Below are positions 25,438 to 36,800 of a stretch of 64,000 nucleotides of DNA, in pieces; position 1 is the stretch's first letter; each line of letters begins with the position of its first letter. The notes beneath the pieces are model-generated. The model was not told the DNA's origin. It made no database searches and saw only the letters and a program-made list of their open reading frames with translations. The translations under genes and the position numbers were made by a program. Source of the DNA: Klebsormidium nitens (taxonomy: Eukaryota > Streptophyta > Klebsormidiophyceae > Klebsormidiales > Klebsormidiaceae); NCBI GenBank assembly GCA_000708835.1, contig DF237002.1:64321-128320 (forward strand), read 5' to 3'.

Positions 25438-26421
25438 ATGGACAGGCTTGACGCGCCTCTTGTCGACCACCTGCTGACTCTCCTCGGTCCTGCAGGAGCG
25501 TGCAGAGTGGCTGTCCTTTCTAAAGATCACAAGGAGCTGGTGGAAACAAACAGCCTCTGGAAGACATGGTGCGAGCGCGAGAGTCCTTCGCTTACCACCT
25601 CCCCTGCAAAAGAATACGTGGAAGCATTCTATGGAAATCGTGCCAGCTACAAGAAGCTTTTTGCGAAGCTGTCGCGAGAGCGGAGTGGAGCATCTGTGAA
25701 ATGGAATCTGAACAAAGACGCAGCTGTGGGCAAGAATAGGGGTTCAAAACTCTCCGATTACGTCATGCTGATGGACGTTTACTTGAGGGGCGAAAGCTTC
25801 GTGTTTTGTTCAGCCGAGTGCAGCGAGTTGGAGGTTGCAGGCTACCAGGACGATTGGATGTTCCAGAATGGATACTACTTTGACTGTGAAGGAGTTTGCA
25901 AGGCAGTGGTCAGAGCTTTCGTCAATCCTCCAGGACTTAAGGAGGACGTCAGCTCAGCGGTGAAGCACGTGGCCAGTCTAGATGAGCAGCAAGTAAGCAG
26001 ATGGCCAAAGCCCGAGCGACAGGAGGTGCTCTTATTCTCCTGGAAGCTGATGCGCAAGAGCGATGGGAAGATCCAGAATCTGCTAGACCACGAGCCAATG
26101 AGCCTAAGCCATCGGACATTCCTTCTGCACCCAGAGTACCGTTTTGAGGCCTTGGCGCCAGTAAGAGATCCAGAAAATTTAGACTGGACGCTATTCAAGG
26201 CCCTGATGCGCTTGCGAAGCTACAGGGAAGAACAGAAGGCGGTTCAATGGGATGGTTGGACTTCTAACCCTCCACAAAAGCAGGAGGAGTACGCCGTTGA
26301 AGTGGGGATTTCTAAGGACTGCTTTGCCAGGGAGTGTCGTGAAGGTAGCGGTGTTTCCTTGAAGTACCTGGATGATTGTGACCGCAGGTCTTTGCTAAAA
26401 ATCGTCATGCTAAGATGGTAA
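25438..26421 (+). CDS. F-box protein
   Basis: A single open frame of 327 residues starting at an ATG at 25438. The first ~45 residues look like an F-box: LDAPLVDHLLTLLGPAGACR, then AVLSKDHKELVETNSLWKTWCERE. F-box proteins recruit substrates to SCF ubiquitin ligases by binding Skp1. The remaining ~280 residues have no recognisable Kelch, LRR or WD repeats. They include aromatic-rich stretches such as YQDDWMFQNGYYFDCEGVCK. A donor-like site (AAGATG/GTAATG) overlaps the stop, so a spliced longer form with an exon near 26659-26748 is conceivable. The F-box call rests on the N-terminal pattern only. Confidence 0.6.
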   Translation: MDRLDAPLVDHLLTLLGPAGACRVAVLSKDHKELVETNSLWKTWCERESPSLTTSPAKEYVEAFYGNRASYKKLFAKLSRERSGASVKWNLNKDAAVGKNRGSKLSDYVMLMDVYLRGESFVFCSAECSELEVAGYQDDWMFQNGYYFDCEGVCKAVVRAFVNPPGLKEDVSSAVKHVASLDEQQVSRWPKPERQEVLLFSWKLMRKSDGKIQNLLDHEPMSLSHRTFLLHPEYRFEALAPVRDPENLDWTLFKALMRLRSYREEQKAVQWDGWTSNPPQKQEEYAVEVGISKDCFARECREGSGVSLKYLDDCDRRSLLKIVMLRW

Positions 26422-27827
26422 TGATGAATCTACTGCAAGCTCGTTAAAACAAATTGGTGCGAGACAAACCAGGAGGTCAGGGTTCCTATTCGGCTTCCAG
26501 AGACTCCTGAATTGATGTACAAGATACTTCAAATTCTGAAGTATAGAGACAGGGCAAAATTTCATCGAGCTCAAGAAGTGTCTCAATAGTCACTTATGTT
26601 GACATGGTGATGCGGGAAGAGGTACAGGGTAATGCACTGCTCACATGTTTTGATCCAGGTTGCAGATTGGACAACGCGCTTTCGTGGCAAGCTCAAATGT
26701 CCGAAAGAATGCAGTCCCGTAGTGGAAACCTGCTCATTGTTTCAAACCATGTAAGTCTGTGATCAGTGCAAAATTTTGGCAAAACTCCCATATATAGATC
26801 GTATTTTCTTTCCAAAGCATGGGCGTCCGAACAAGCTCTCAGGCAATCCTAATAGACAACAAACGGGTTGGTGCTCAAGAGCTGCTGCTATTATGCATGT
26901 AAACCAGCTCAGTACTGTTGATCGCGTTATAGCATGTGATGTATAATATATGGCCGGCACAATTGCGTGGAGGCAGGACCACGTCCACAGCTGTGTTTTC
27001 CAATCATTTCACACTGCGAAAATCGCGACGCTGTTGCATGGAGGTAAGATGGCAATATTCGCCAATCAATTAAGCGCAAACACCTCTCCTACAAGATGAT
27101 GTATGCTGTTCACAACTGGAAATCCAAATCTTGTGACTACTCTTTCGTACGTGATACTTTAGTATTCATGCGCTCCCCCGCTTTCTCATTGTTCTGAAGT
27201 GAGTTCTTGCAATCTGCAACTCTCCACCGCTCTAATCAAATCTCACACGCTTGAAGTCACGGTCAACATTACAACCATCCAGCTAATTGCGAAGTTCTAT
27301 CCCGCCCAGACCTCCAAGTGCCGATTTTCGACAGCCGCTTGTCTGGTACGAAGAGTCCTTTTATAGCTTAACTGCCACTCGTAGGATGACGAATCTACTC
27401 TACGAAGCGTCCACTCAAAATCCGGCAACTTCATCTTGTGACCAACTTGCTGATTTCGCGACCAGAGTTCCCTCCGCAGAAGCTTTCAAGACATGTGCTG
27501 ATGGGGACTTCAAACCGTCTCCTTGAACGAGGAGCCACCTGCGTTCACCTGACTCTTTCCATTAACGGTCCAGACCCGAACACTGGAAAGCGCTCTGCCA
27601 GCCGCACGTTGCAGTAGTCTTGCTAGACATACTCCAGGTCCGTCAACATGATCTCAACCCAGCAAGCGAGGGCACAAGGTCTCCGCGCGAAGCATGTGGG
27701 TACTCCCCCGGCTGCGTGTTGCTCGTCCGAGGAGGCCCCGTCCCAAAGCTAAGAATGCTTAGATTTCTAATGCACAATGATGTTTTTCAGCGACCGCGCA
27801 TGCGGTTCGCCACAGACACGCCACGTG
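26422..27827. other. Intergenic region with one candidate orphan exon
   Basis: Between the F-box stop and the convergent stop of the Aurora-like kinase. The only coding-like signal is at about 26660-26748: acceptor GATCCAG, then an open stretch with KLKCPKECSPVVETC, then donor GTAAGTCT. It could belong to the F-box gene or be chance. Confidence 0.3.
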
Positions 27828-30800
27828 TCACACCGCCAGGCGCGTCATGGACTGCGTCATCTCCGTGGCGTTCCCGGTCTTGTGCTTGTCGAAGGAGACC
27901 GCGTGGTTCTTCGAGAGATGCTTGGCGGTAACGGGAGAGGTCGCCGACACGGGCTGGTGACGCGCGTCCAGGTGCGCGGTGTGGCTGCGGATCCAGGGGT
28001 GCTCCAGCATCTCGCCCACCGTCATGCGCTGCTCCGGCGACTTGACCAGAGCCTGTGCAGACAGAGGCCATGTGTTAGGGCCAGCAACGAGCTTTGTCTC
28101 ACTCTGTCACCTCGTCAATTGTACCGTTAAATTTGAGGCTAGGAAGGCAAAAACATACTTTGTCGATCCATCGAGTCGACCTGCACATTGACTTCTCTGC
28201 AGGCGTACAACATTAAGAGAAGCGGGTCATCTGTCGACGTCGTCACTCGTTACGAACTGAGCTAGGGAAGGCGAGCGGGTCATTTGCTGATCTTCGCTCG
28301 CAGCAATCAAGGGCCACAATCACACGAAAAAAGTAATAGTTTGTCTTCTAGCTTTCTCCACAGACCGACTCTCACGCAAAACTCGATCATGCAAAGCAGC
28401 TACCAGAGATGCGGTGCAAATTCTTTTCTTTCATCTTCGCCTACTTCAGCACCTCAAGAGCGGGGCGCCAGAGTGGTATGCATTATGCACGTCCGTTCTT
28501 CGCTTTCCGCCTTTGAAAGTTTGATCTGCAGAATGTGGAGCTGCTTACCTTGGAGATGAAGTGGATGGCGTCGTCGGTGAGGTGCGCGGGCCAGCCGGAG
28601 CGGTCGGTGGGCAGCTCCGACCAGATGATCATGGCGCACGTGACGGCTTCGTCCTCGACCTCGAATGGCGGCTTTCCAACGAGCAGCTCGTACGTCAGGA
28701 TGCCGCAAGCCCTGGGAATCCAAGCAGAGACGGTCACCAACGTAGCGAAGCAAAGGGTTCAAACCGCGTGCGTATTTGAGGAGGGGGGCCGTGCGGCGCG
28801 GTTGGCAGAGCTCAGAGTAAGCGGAATACACTGAGTTCCGAAAAAGGGCGATAAACTGTGCACAGAAAGCTTGAGAAGACAGCTGCTGGTGAACTTGATG
28901 GGAAAGAAGGTAAGTTGCTCCATCATGCGTACAAATCAAACAAACTCATTTGCCTTGACTTCCATTGTGCACAAGGAAGCCCTTTCTGTCTGGTATCTCG
29001 CCCTACGCAAGTCGAAACCAGCTTGCTTTCCGGATCCAGGTATGAGCAATAGCACGGTCCCAGCACCATTACGATTGCCAAGCACACACTGACAAAACCG
29101 ACCGCATCACGGCGTGGCGTTCCTATTTATTGTCCCGTGTTCCTGTCACGAAGAGTTCATCACAATCAGGAAGAGCAATGGAACATTAGAAGTCAGGCGA
29201 ACTCACCATGCATCGACTTGCTCATCGTACTCCTTCTGGCCTACGGGCTCTTCTCCCTGAGCAGAGACTGGCAGCATGAGGATCTCGGGGGCCATGTAGT
29301 CAAGCGTACCTGCAATAAGATGCATTTGGTTGATGACTTTCTGGAAGGAAACAGTGTGGCTCGGTTGTGCTGGAGAGGCGGGTTTGTCGTGGCCTGTGAA
29401 CGGGCACACGCCCCTCGAGAAAGCTGGATCAGTAGCTCTTAGCAAGAAAGGCTCTTGATGGGGTGCACCCCAATCTGAAGGGTGCGCCATCTTGATGCAC
29501 CTTTTAAAGCAGAGGTGAAATGTGAGTCTTTGAAAGGCTGGAGGACTGCAGATGGAGAGGGGTGTGCTTTTTGGAGTCCCAGGGTTCATAGGAACCTTAC
29601 CAATCCGGTGAACAAGGCGTTCTGTGTGCTTGTTGATGGCAAGACCAAAATCGCCGAGCTTCACGAGACCATCGGCATCGACAAAAAGATTCTCTGGCTT
29701 GATGTCCCTGCAAGAATGACGAATGTCTCATCAGCTGCTGGTCTATATCTCAGCGCAAGGCACAGGAGGAACAATGAAGCAATCATCTCCTTGAACAAAG
29801 TGCAACATTGATCTGCACAAAAATGCCTCAGATTCTGGGGCTCTTTTTGCAGAGGACTGAGTTCGTATTGACGTATGGATGCAGAATCGCAAGCGGGAAT
29901 CGGCAAGAATGGAGGAAACTTCAGATCCACTCCAATGCGTACCTGTGAACGATGCCGAGCGCGTGTATATGTTTGAGAGCACTGAGAAGGGGAAAGAGCA
30001 CCTGGAGCGAGATACAACAAGGTCCTGATCAGATGCAGCTAGAGCATCAGCCAAAATGTGGCAGTCAGATCTAAAAAGCTTTGTATGAGCAATCACAGTC
30101 CGAGATGCAAATGCAGAACCCAGTAATGCAAGCGCTTGCAAGAGGAGTTGCTTTGAATGAAGGACATCTCGTGTGCAAGGGGTCGTGTGAGATGGATGCG
30201 GGTCTGACCAGCTTGGCAGCTTCTTCCTCTTTAAGGCGACCCCCGGCGTCCTCCAGCATCTGTAGGACGTCCCCTTTCTGGCAGTACTCTTGAACCAAGT
30301 ACATGTTTGCGGTGTCCTCAAAGGAGGCTAACACAGGACAGAGGTACTTGAAACTGCATTCAACAACATAGTTTAGGCAGTGAGCCAGTGCCCTGTGCAC
30401 TAACCAGCAAAAAATGGGCTTCAGCTACCCAGACTGTGTGCTTTGCTGAAGTGCGCCAGAAGTATAAACCCTCACTTCCATAAAGAAAGTGCACAATTAC
30501 AAAGCACTGAGGCCATGGAATGCCTTTACAGATCTGCAAGCAATTGGCAACTTGAATACCAAGAAGCTGAATCCACCCTGTATTCGGGGTTCTAAAACCT
30601 CGAGGCAAATGTTTCGGTTTGGAGGGCTTTACTTACGCTCTTGCCTTCTCATCAAGGATATTGATCTCCCGCTCCACTTGCAGCCTGTTTGCGGCGCTCA
30701 GCTTGTTTTTGAAGTATGCTTTGATGGCCGCTAGGAAGCTCGTGCGGATGCATTTTGCAGCCCACACTATTGACGCTCTGGAAGTAAAGAACAGACGCTC

Positions 30801-31313
30801 AGTTTTTGCAGCAACAGTACGCATCCAACAGATCCGAAGACCATGCTGTGCTGGGGGTTTCTAGCATTTCTCAGCTAAGTTAAAGCAAGCAAGCTGTATG
30901 AATAGCATCAGGAAGCTGCAGACTAGAGCTAAGAATCAAATGTGCAGAGCGGTTTCAACTGGTCTGCTCAAATTGACACTCGAGTCTGACATAGCTCAGG
31001 AATCCTTGTGGCTTGCATCTCCATATGTCAGAATTTTCTCTAGATCTTTTGGTGACGAGCGCCAGCTGCTGCATATTGATGAGCTTAGCCCATCTTCAGT
31101 TGCAGCACAGAAGCTGGACCACACAATAGATACAGAAAGGAGCCAAAAGGGAGATGATCCTCACCTTCCATTGGCTATCTCCACTCGGTCTTTAAAGTCA
31201 GCTAGGCCGCGCCAATACTTTGCCATTAGCGCTAGGTCCTCGTCCGATCTGTCCTCAATCATTGCGGTATTCAAGCCCGCAACCTTCGAAGGCTTTTGCC
31301 CCGCGGCCGGCAT
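27828..31313 (-). CDS. Aurora-like serine/threonine protein kinase
   Basis: Eight exons on the minus strand: 31313-31165, 30777-30637, 30353-30209, 30001-29943, 29707-29601, 29309-29207, 28711-28549 and 28052-27828. All phases agree, giving 363 residues. The kinase fold starts after about 45 residues. It has the VAIK-type lysine (LAAIKAYF), the alpha-C glutamate (QVEREI), hinge YLVQEYC, catalytic loop HRDIKPENL, DFG (LGDFGLA), MAPE in GTLDYMAPEI, and the DAWACGILTYELLVGKPPF helix. The glycine loop is poor (NGRASIVWAAKC). The spacing and the end of the domain (EQRMTVGEMLEHPWI) resemble Aurora and the algal Aurora-like kinases. An insertion after MAPEIL (about 20 residues, ending KEYDEQ) is unusual. 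The C-terminal ~55 residues are disordered. Kinase identity is certain; the Aurora-like subgroup is a judgement. Confidence 0.8.
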
Positions 31314-33866
31314 CCTGTGGACCAATTCAGCTCTATCTTAAGTTGTTCTGATTGGGGTTGACAGCATAGTGGAAGCGTCCTCTTGTTGATACACCTGCTG
31401 AGCATTGGGATGCCAAAGCTTGAATAAGTTTCTGCTTTACAGCTTTACAGCAGATACTAAGCTGCTGACAAGTTCCTTCTTTGCAGCTTTCCAGCAGATA
31501 CCCAAGCTGGAAGTAGAGTAGTCCTAGCTTCAAACAGGCATCTTCATCAACATTCCTTTGAGTGAAGGGTCTGCACCAGTACTTACCTGTTGAAGATGGA
31601 TCACGGCCAACCTCAGGAGCCTAATTAATACCTCGGTTCCTTCCACTCCAATCTTTTACAGGACAGGCAAACTTCTCAAACAACCATGTCCTTCTTTCGG
31701 CCAAGAAGGAAATGGATCAGTCCCTTCACCAACAAGCGCCACAAGCTTCAATGTATCCCAGGTGATGGCAAACGTCCACAAAGGCGCCCTGTCCGCTTCG
31801 AAAACGCTTCTGTGGCAGCAGCACCACATCATTGATCAGGCCAGCTTCGAGGCGCGAGCTCCCATCATTGACGAACAACAGATCTACCTATATGCTCCTT
31901 GCATGTCCTGACCTAAGATTACGGAAGTCAACAAGCAAACTTAGCCAAGCCGGGTCGTTAAGAACTGCAGTTGCGTCTGAATTAATGACTTATTGGAAAG
32001 TGTGCAGGCATGGATTCCTAGCTCTAGCCCTTTGTGAGTCACGACGATTTCGCTACATAGCGCTGGTACCTACCATATTACCTCTCCTCAGCCTACATAT
32101 GGTATCTGCGTACCTATTTGGGTGAGAATTTCCTGTTCTGATCTACCTATGTGTACGGTACCGACATCTGCTACATCCTAGATCCAACCACCAGGGAGGT
32201 TGTATCTGATGTCAGATGAATGTCAACAAATGAACCGGCATGCAGCATCCTTGTAACAATGTAAGTTGTCATTGTAGCTAGGACCAGTCCAACGTTCCTG
32301 GATAAAGTGCTGCAAAAAGTGCATTTCAGAAGAAATTTCAAGCATAAAATCTTTTTTGGTAGATTTGCAGGCGGAAGAACGGAATGGAATTCAAGGCTAC
32401 TCAATGACTGAGCGGAATCACTCCAGGAATCAGTTCCGTCTATCAAGCAGGGAACCTGTTTCTGACAGCTTTCTGATAAGGATAAAGTTTAATACCTATA
32501 ATTAAGGATCTAAGAGCTATAAGACACGCCCGGCGAACGGGTGGGGCTGGTATGGTGGTTAGGGTGGGTTCGGGTGCGGAGCACGTCATGTTTGTTGGTT
32601 AGGGTTTTTAGTTAGGTTGCTGCCCCGGGTACTTCCTTATGGGTATTAGATCCTAATATAGGTATTAAACTTGATGGATATGCTTTCTGGCCTTGTTCTA
32701 TCCGGATCTGATTGCAGGCCGGAAGTGCAGCCAGGTATGTACCGTGCACGTACTCCAAGGCGCCTGACCATACCTAGGTTTGGGAGCTACTTCCTGATTG
32801 GAGATGTTGCCTTTGAAAATCACATCTCAATTCTCAACTGCTTCCTCTGCAGCCAATGATCTCTCAGGCCCGATTTGGAAATTGCAACCAGGCTAAATGC
32901 AGACGATGAATGTACATTTTCTTGAGAGGACTTTGGACATTCGCGCGCGCACAGACTGGATACCCTCGACTCTGAAGCGTCGATAATGTCATATCGACGG
33001 TTGCTGGGTCCCGACAAGAAAGCTGTCGGATCGGACGCGTTCAAGTTGCCAGGCACCGTCCGACGGTGCCGACGGTCGACGGTGCGACGGTCGACGTCCG
33101 ACGGTGCCGACGGTCGACGCGTGCATACCGTACCGCTGTGGAGCAATTGCAAATGTTGAATGATGTCACACTGATAATATGCATTTGCGTATTGACCTAT
33201 CATATCATGTGCGCCTGCCAGGCAACCCGGCGTATATTGTAGTTGAAAGAAGACCATCATTCTTGGACGATTATATGATGTATGTATCACGATGGGTATA
33301 TGTATTATCAATGGTCACGCGTATGCATGTCGCATAGGCCCTTTGGTTAGACTGCACTCATTGGTGCGGAGCCGGTTCAACTTAAGAGGGCCTTATCGAA
33401 AGCAATAATCGAAGAGCAGATTAGTGGTGCGTCTAAGTTACATGCACTGACGCACGTGCGCGTAAATCAGAGGAATTCGAGCCGCGCTATGATGATGTAG
33501 CTGTGAAATCTAATGTAGAGTAGTAATATTTCATGGCATCGCTTTTGCGCACCTACATCTGAAACGTTATGTCGAAAACTTGAGCCTTGAATGAGGTGCT
33601 AAGCATAGCGCCCAATAAGGTGGCATGACTACGTTACAATGGGAACTTGAACTTGGATAACAACGTAGCGGATCTCGCCGTAGGCTGGATATTCGACAAT
33701 CGACTTGTCCAAAACGTTATTTGGCACACCGATCACTCTTTTCTTTGGTGATTGATATAAGCTCTGATACCTCAACAATGCTCAATTGTTGTTCTATTTA
33801 CATGTTCAACCTATAAACGAATGGTTTGAGGGGTTTGTATGTTATATGCTCAAGTCATCGAGCTTG
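31314..33866. other. Intergenic region, no gene recognised
   Basis: It lies upstream of the Aurora-like kinase start and downstream of the RLCK stop. No exon chain with matching phases was found. A GTCGAC-rich repeat at 33050-33122 is listed separately. Confidence 0.5.
33050..33122. repeat. GTCGAC/GACGGT-rich short tandem repeat
   Basis: About 73 bp composed of shuffled units such as ccgacggtgccgacggtcga, with GTCGAC repeated several times. It lacks regular spacers, so it is a simple repeat. A related but longer island lies at 51423-51655. Confidence 0.75.
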
Positions 33867-36800
33867 CTACCCGGCCCTTAACCGCCCTTCTTTTTGTTGC
33901 GACGTATTTGACGTCCGAGAGGGTTTGACAAGCCCGTTTGGTGCATTGAAAGGGCTTGGTTGCGCTAGGTTCTTGGAACCGCTTTGAGCAGACGTTGAGG
34001 ACGAGGGCGGGAGCTCTCCCACCGAAGAGCCGGAGGATGTTCGAGCCGGAATGGAGGGAGCGGTTTCCATGTACTCCTGCAAAATAAGGTCAAACTCAGT
34101 GAGTGCGTGTGGGAGGGAAGGAACGTGTGATTTAGGTCTAGCCGCCCCCTACATGCCCTTGTGTGCATCTCTTGTTTTAGACGCTGTCTTACCAACGCAA
34201 CTGTCGGAAGGTGCCCCCAGGATACAAGACAGATCCGAAGATTTACCGATGGGAGCGCCAACTCAATGGGGACACGAGCACACTACTGCAGGCGTTTCTA
34301 GGTGATACGAACTCACACCAAAACAACGAGACACCGGCTATGCTTTCAAGCAAGAAGGCTCGGTCTGCCACGCTTGCACAATCAAAACAAAGGCCATAAC
34401 GACCTGACAACTGCGTTTACCACCGGATCAAAAGCCTCAAGAGCTGGTTGACAAAGCAACCGCATACTTTCGAACGGAGGATTGACCGTAAAACACTGCG
34501 GTGCTCGAATTCAAAAGCTTCAGCGCCAAAACGTCTTCTTAGCCAAAGCTTCTGCACGCCCAGATTCCCAAGCCCCGAAAGAGTCCGATCCCCACACTCT
34601 CCAGATCCAAACCGCCGAACGCCTTCAAATCCGAAACCCTCCAACCACAACCCTCCAACCTGAACCCCGCAAACAACTTCGGACTTGAGTTGTAACCTCT
34701 TCTAGGGCTTTAGGACCTCTAGCTTGAAATGTCGGAGCTCTAAACCCATGTGAGCTCCTCAACGGTTCTACAGGGAAGAAGCTGGACGAAAGATCAGTAG
34801 AGCGTTGATCCCACCCTGCAGCGCCGCAAAGAAACACGTGTTCAAGTAAGGCAATCACAGCTAGTTAACAGCCCATGTCATAACCGCCCCCCCCCTCACC
34901 TGCAGCGCCGCCAGGTGGCGCACGACGGTGCCCATGGTGGGCCGCGACTTGGGGTTGTCCTTGAGGCACTGGTCGCAGATCTGGCCCGCCTTCTGCGCCG
35001 CCTTGACGTCATACACGCCCTCCAGCCGCGGGTCCATGATCTTGTACATCTTGCGCCGGTCGCTCAACAGCGGCTGCGCCTGTCGAGCTGAACGGAAACT
35101 TGGTGAAAAGGTCGGCCAGTTGGTTTCCTGAGAAAAGACTTTCCTTTAACCTGACCTGGTCCGCAGCTCTTTGCATGTTGCGCCGGTCGCTCAGCAGCGG
35201 CTGCGCCTGTTGTGGAAGATGAAATCATGGTTAGGAAGTCAACCAAGACCTTTCGGTTGTTCCTAAGCAAGAACCTCTAAAGGTTTCCTTGGCCCTTTTC
35301 TTGGGTCCCTTGATCTTGTACATCTTGCGCCGGTCGCTCAACAGCGGCTGCGCCTGTCGAGCAGAAAGGACACTTGGTTACGGGTCGCCCTTTTCTGTTC
35401 TTACTGAGAGACATTCTCACAAGTTTCCTTGTCCTGAGTTGGTCCGTCCGTTTTGAGCTTATTGCGCCGGTCGCTCAGCAGCGGCTGCGCCTGTTCAGGA
35501 GACCGGAGACCTGGTTATGGGGTTGACCTTTCAGTTACTACTAGGTAAGGGTTCCCATTAGTTTCCTTCTGACCTAACCTGGTTAATAGTCCTGTGCATT
35601 TTGTAGCCTGTCGAGCGATATGGAGACTCGATCATAGGGTCGCCCATTTCGAATCCGATCCTGAGCAAGAGTTACTAGCAGCCTTGTGCATCTTGCGCTG
35701 ATCGTTTAGCAGCGGCTCCGCTTGTCCCGGCCAAAGAGTAAGTTGTCGATTCATATGACAAATCCCTTTAGAGACCGTCCACTCCGTCCAGGAATGAAAA
35801 GAATCTAAGAAGGAACTTACCCACTGCACCTGTTGTGGGGCCCCCGCGGCTACCCCTTGTCCAACGCAACCTTTCCTGTGAGCAGCTTCAGCAAGGCAGC
35901 GCAAAGATCTACTACCCCTCTAACATTCAGAACACCGTCTCAAGACGCCAAAAAATGCCGTCTGATTGAATCCAAAATGTCAAAAAGCACTCACCCATTG
36001 CACCAGGTTGTGCTGCCCCTGCGGCCGCCCCTTGTCCACTGCAATCTTGCCCGTAAGCAGCTCCAATAACACCACTCCAAACGAGTAAACGTCACTGCGC
36101 GCCGTGAGGTGCCCCGTCATGACGTACTCAGGCGCGCAGTAGCCGTACGTGCCCATGACACGTGTCGACACGTGGGTCTTGTCGCCCGTCGGGCCGTTCT
36201 TGGCCAGCCCAAAGTCGGACAGCTTTACGTTGTAGTCCTGCGAGGAGGATGTGCTCTGTTCAGACTCGGTGTCGCTTCTGTCGGGCTCGAAGGTATGCCG
36301 ATGTGGCAGCCGCCAGATACACGCACAAGCGGCTTGAGCGCTTAAGAGGAATCTCGCATTTCTTTCTTTTAACTCCTCCTCTTGAATGCACCGCACCTGG
36401 GGTGCCCCGCTTTGAAGGCTCCTCTGGCAGAAGGCCTAACGTCTCCAAATCCCCACGATCATCGCAAAATCCACAGAAACTAAAAGAAAAGAAGCCCAAC
36501 CCTTTTCTTCTTCCCAACGGACATATTGTTGGCTCTGAAGCAACCTCCAACTGCATCCTCGCACGGAGAACCGGCATGGGCGTTCCGAAGGTGCCCTTCT
36601 TCTTGACGGCAAATAGACGCCCTCTGCCATAAAGCCAAAACACTTCCTTAATTCCCGACCGTCTGTCCTCGATGCTTCGCCTGGCCCCTCTTCTTGACGT
36701 CCAGAGCAGAACTTCCCTCTTCAAGACCCCAAAACAGTTTTCCTCTTTTCCAACACCCCCCGCGGCGCCTCACCTGGTCCAGCAAGATGTTGGACGCCTT

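Noticed and set aside
33050-33122. Possible CRISPR-like array
   Set aside because: Units are short, shuffled and lack unique spacers, and the genome is eukaryotic. It is a simple repeat.
34417-34663. Overlapping open frames on both strands in the last RLCK intron
   Set aside because: Low-complexity sequence between two phase-matched RLCK exons; no domain and no need for an extra exon.
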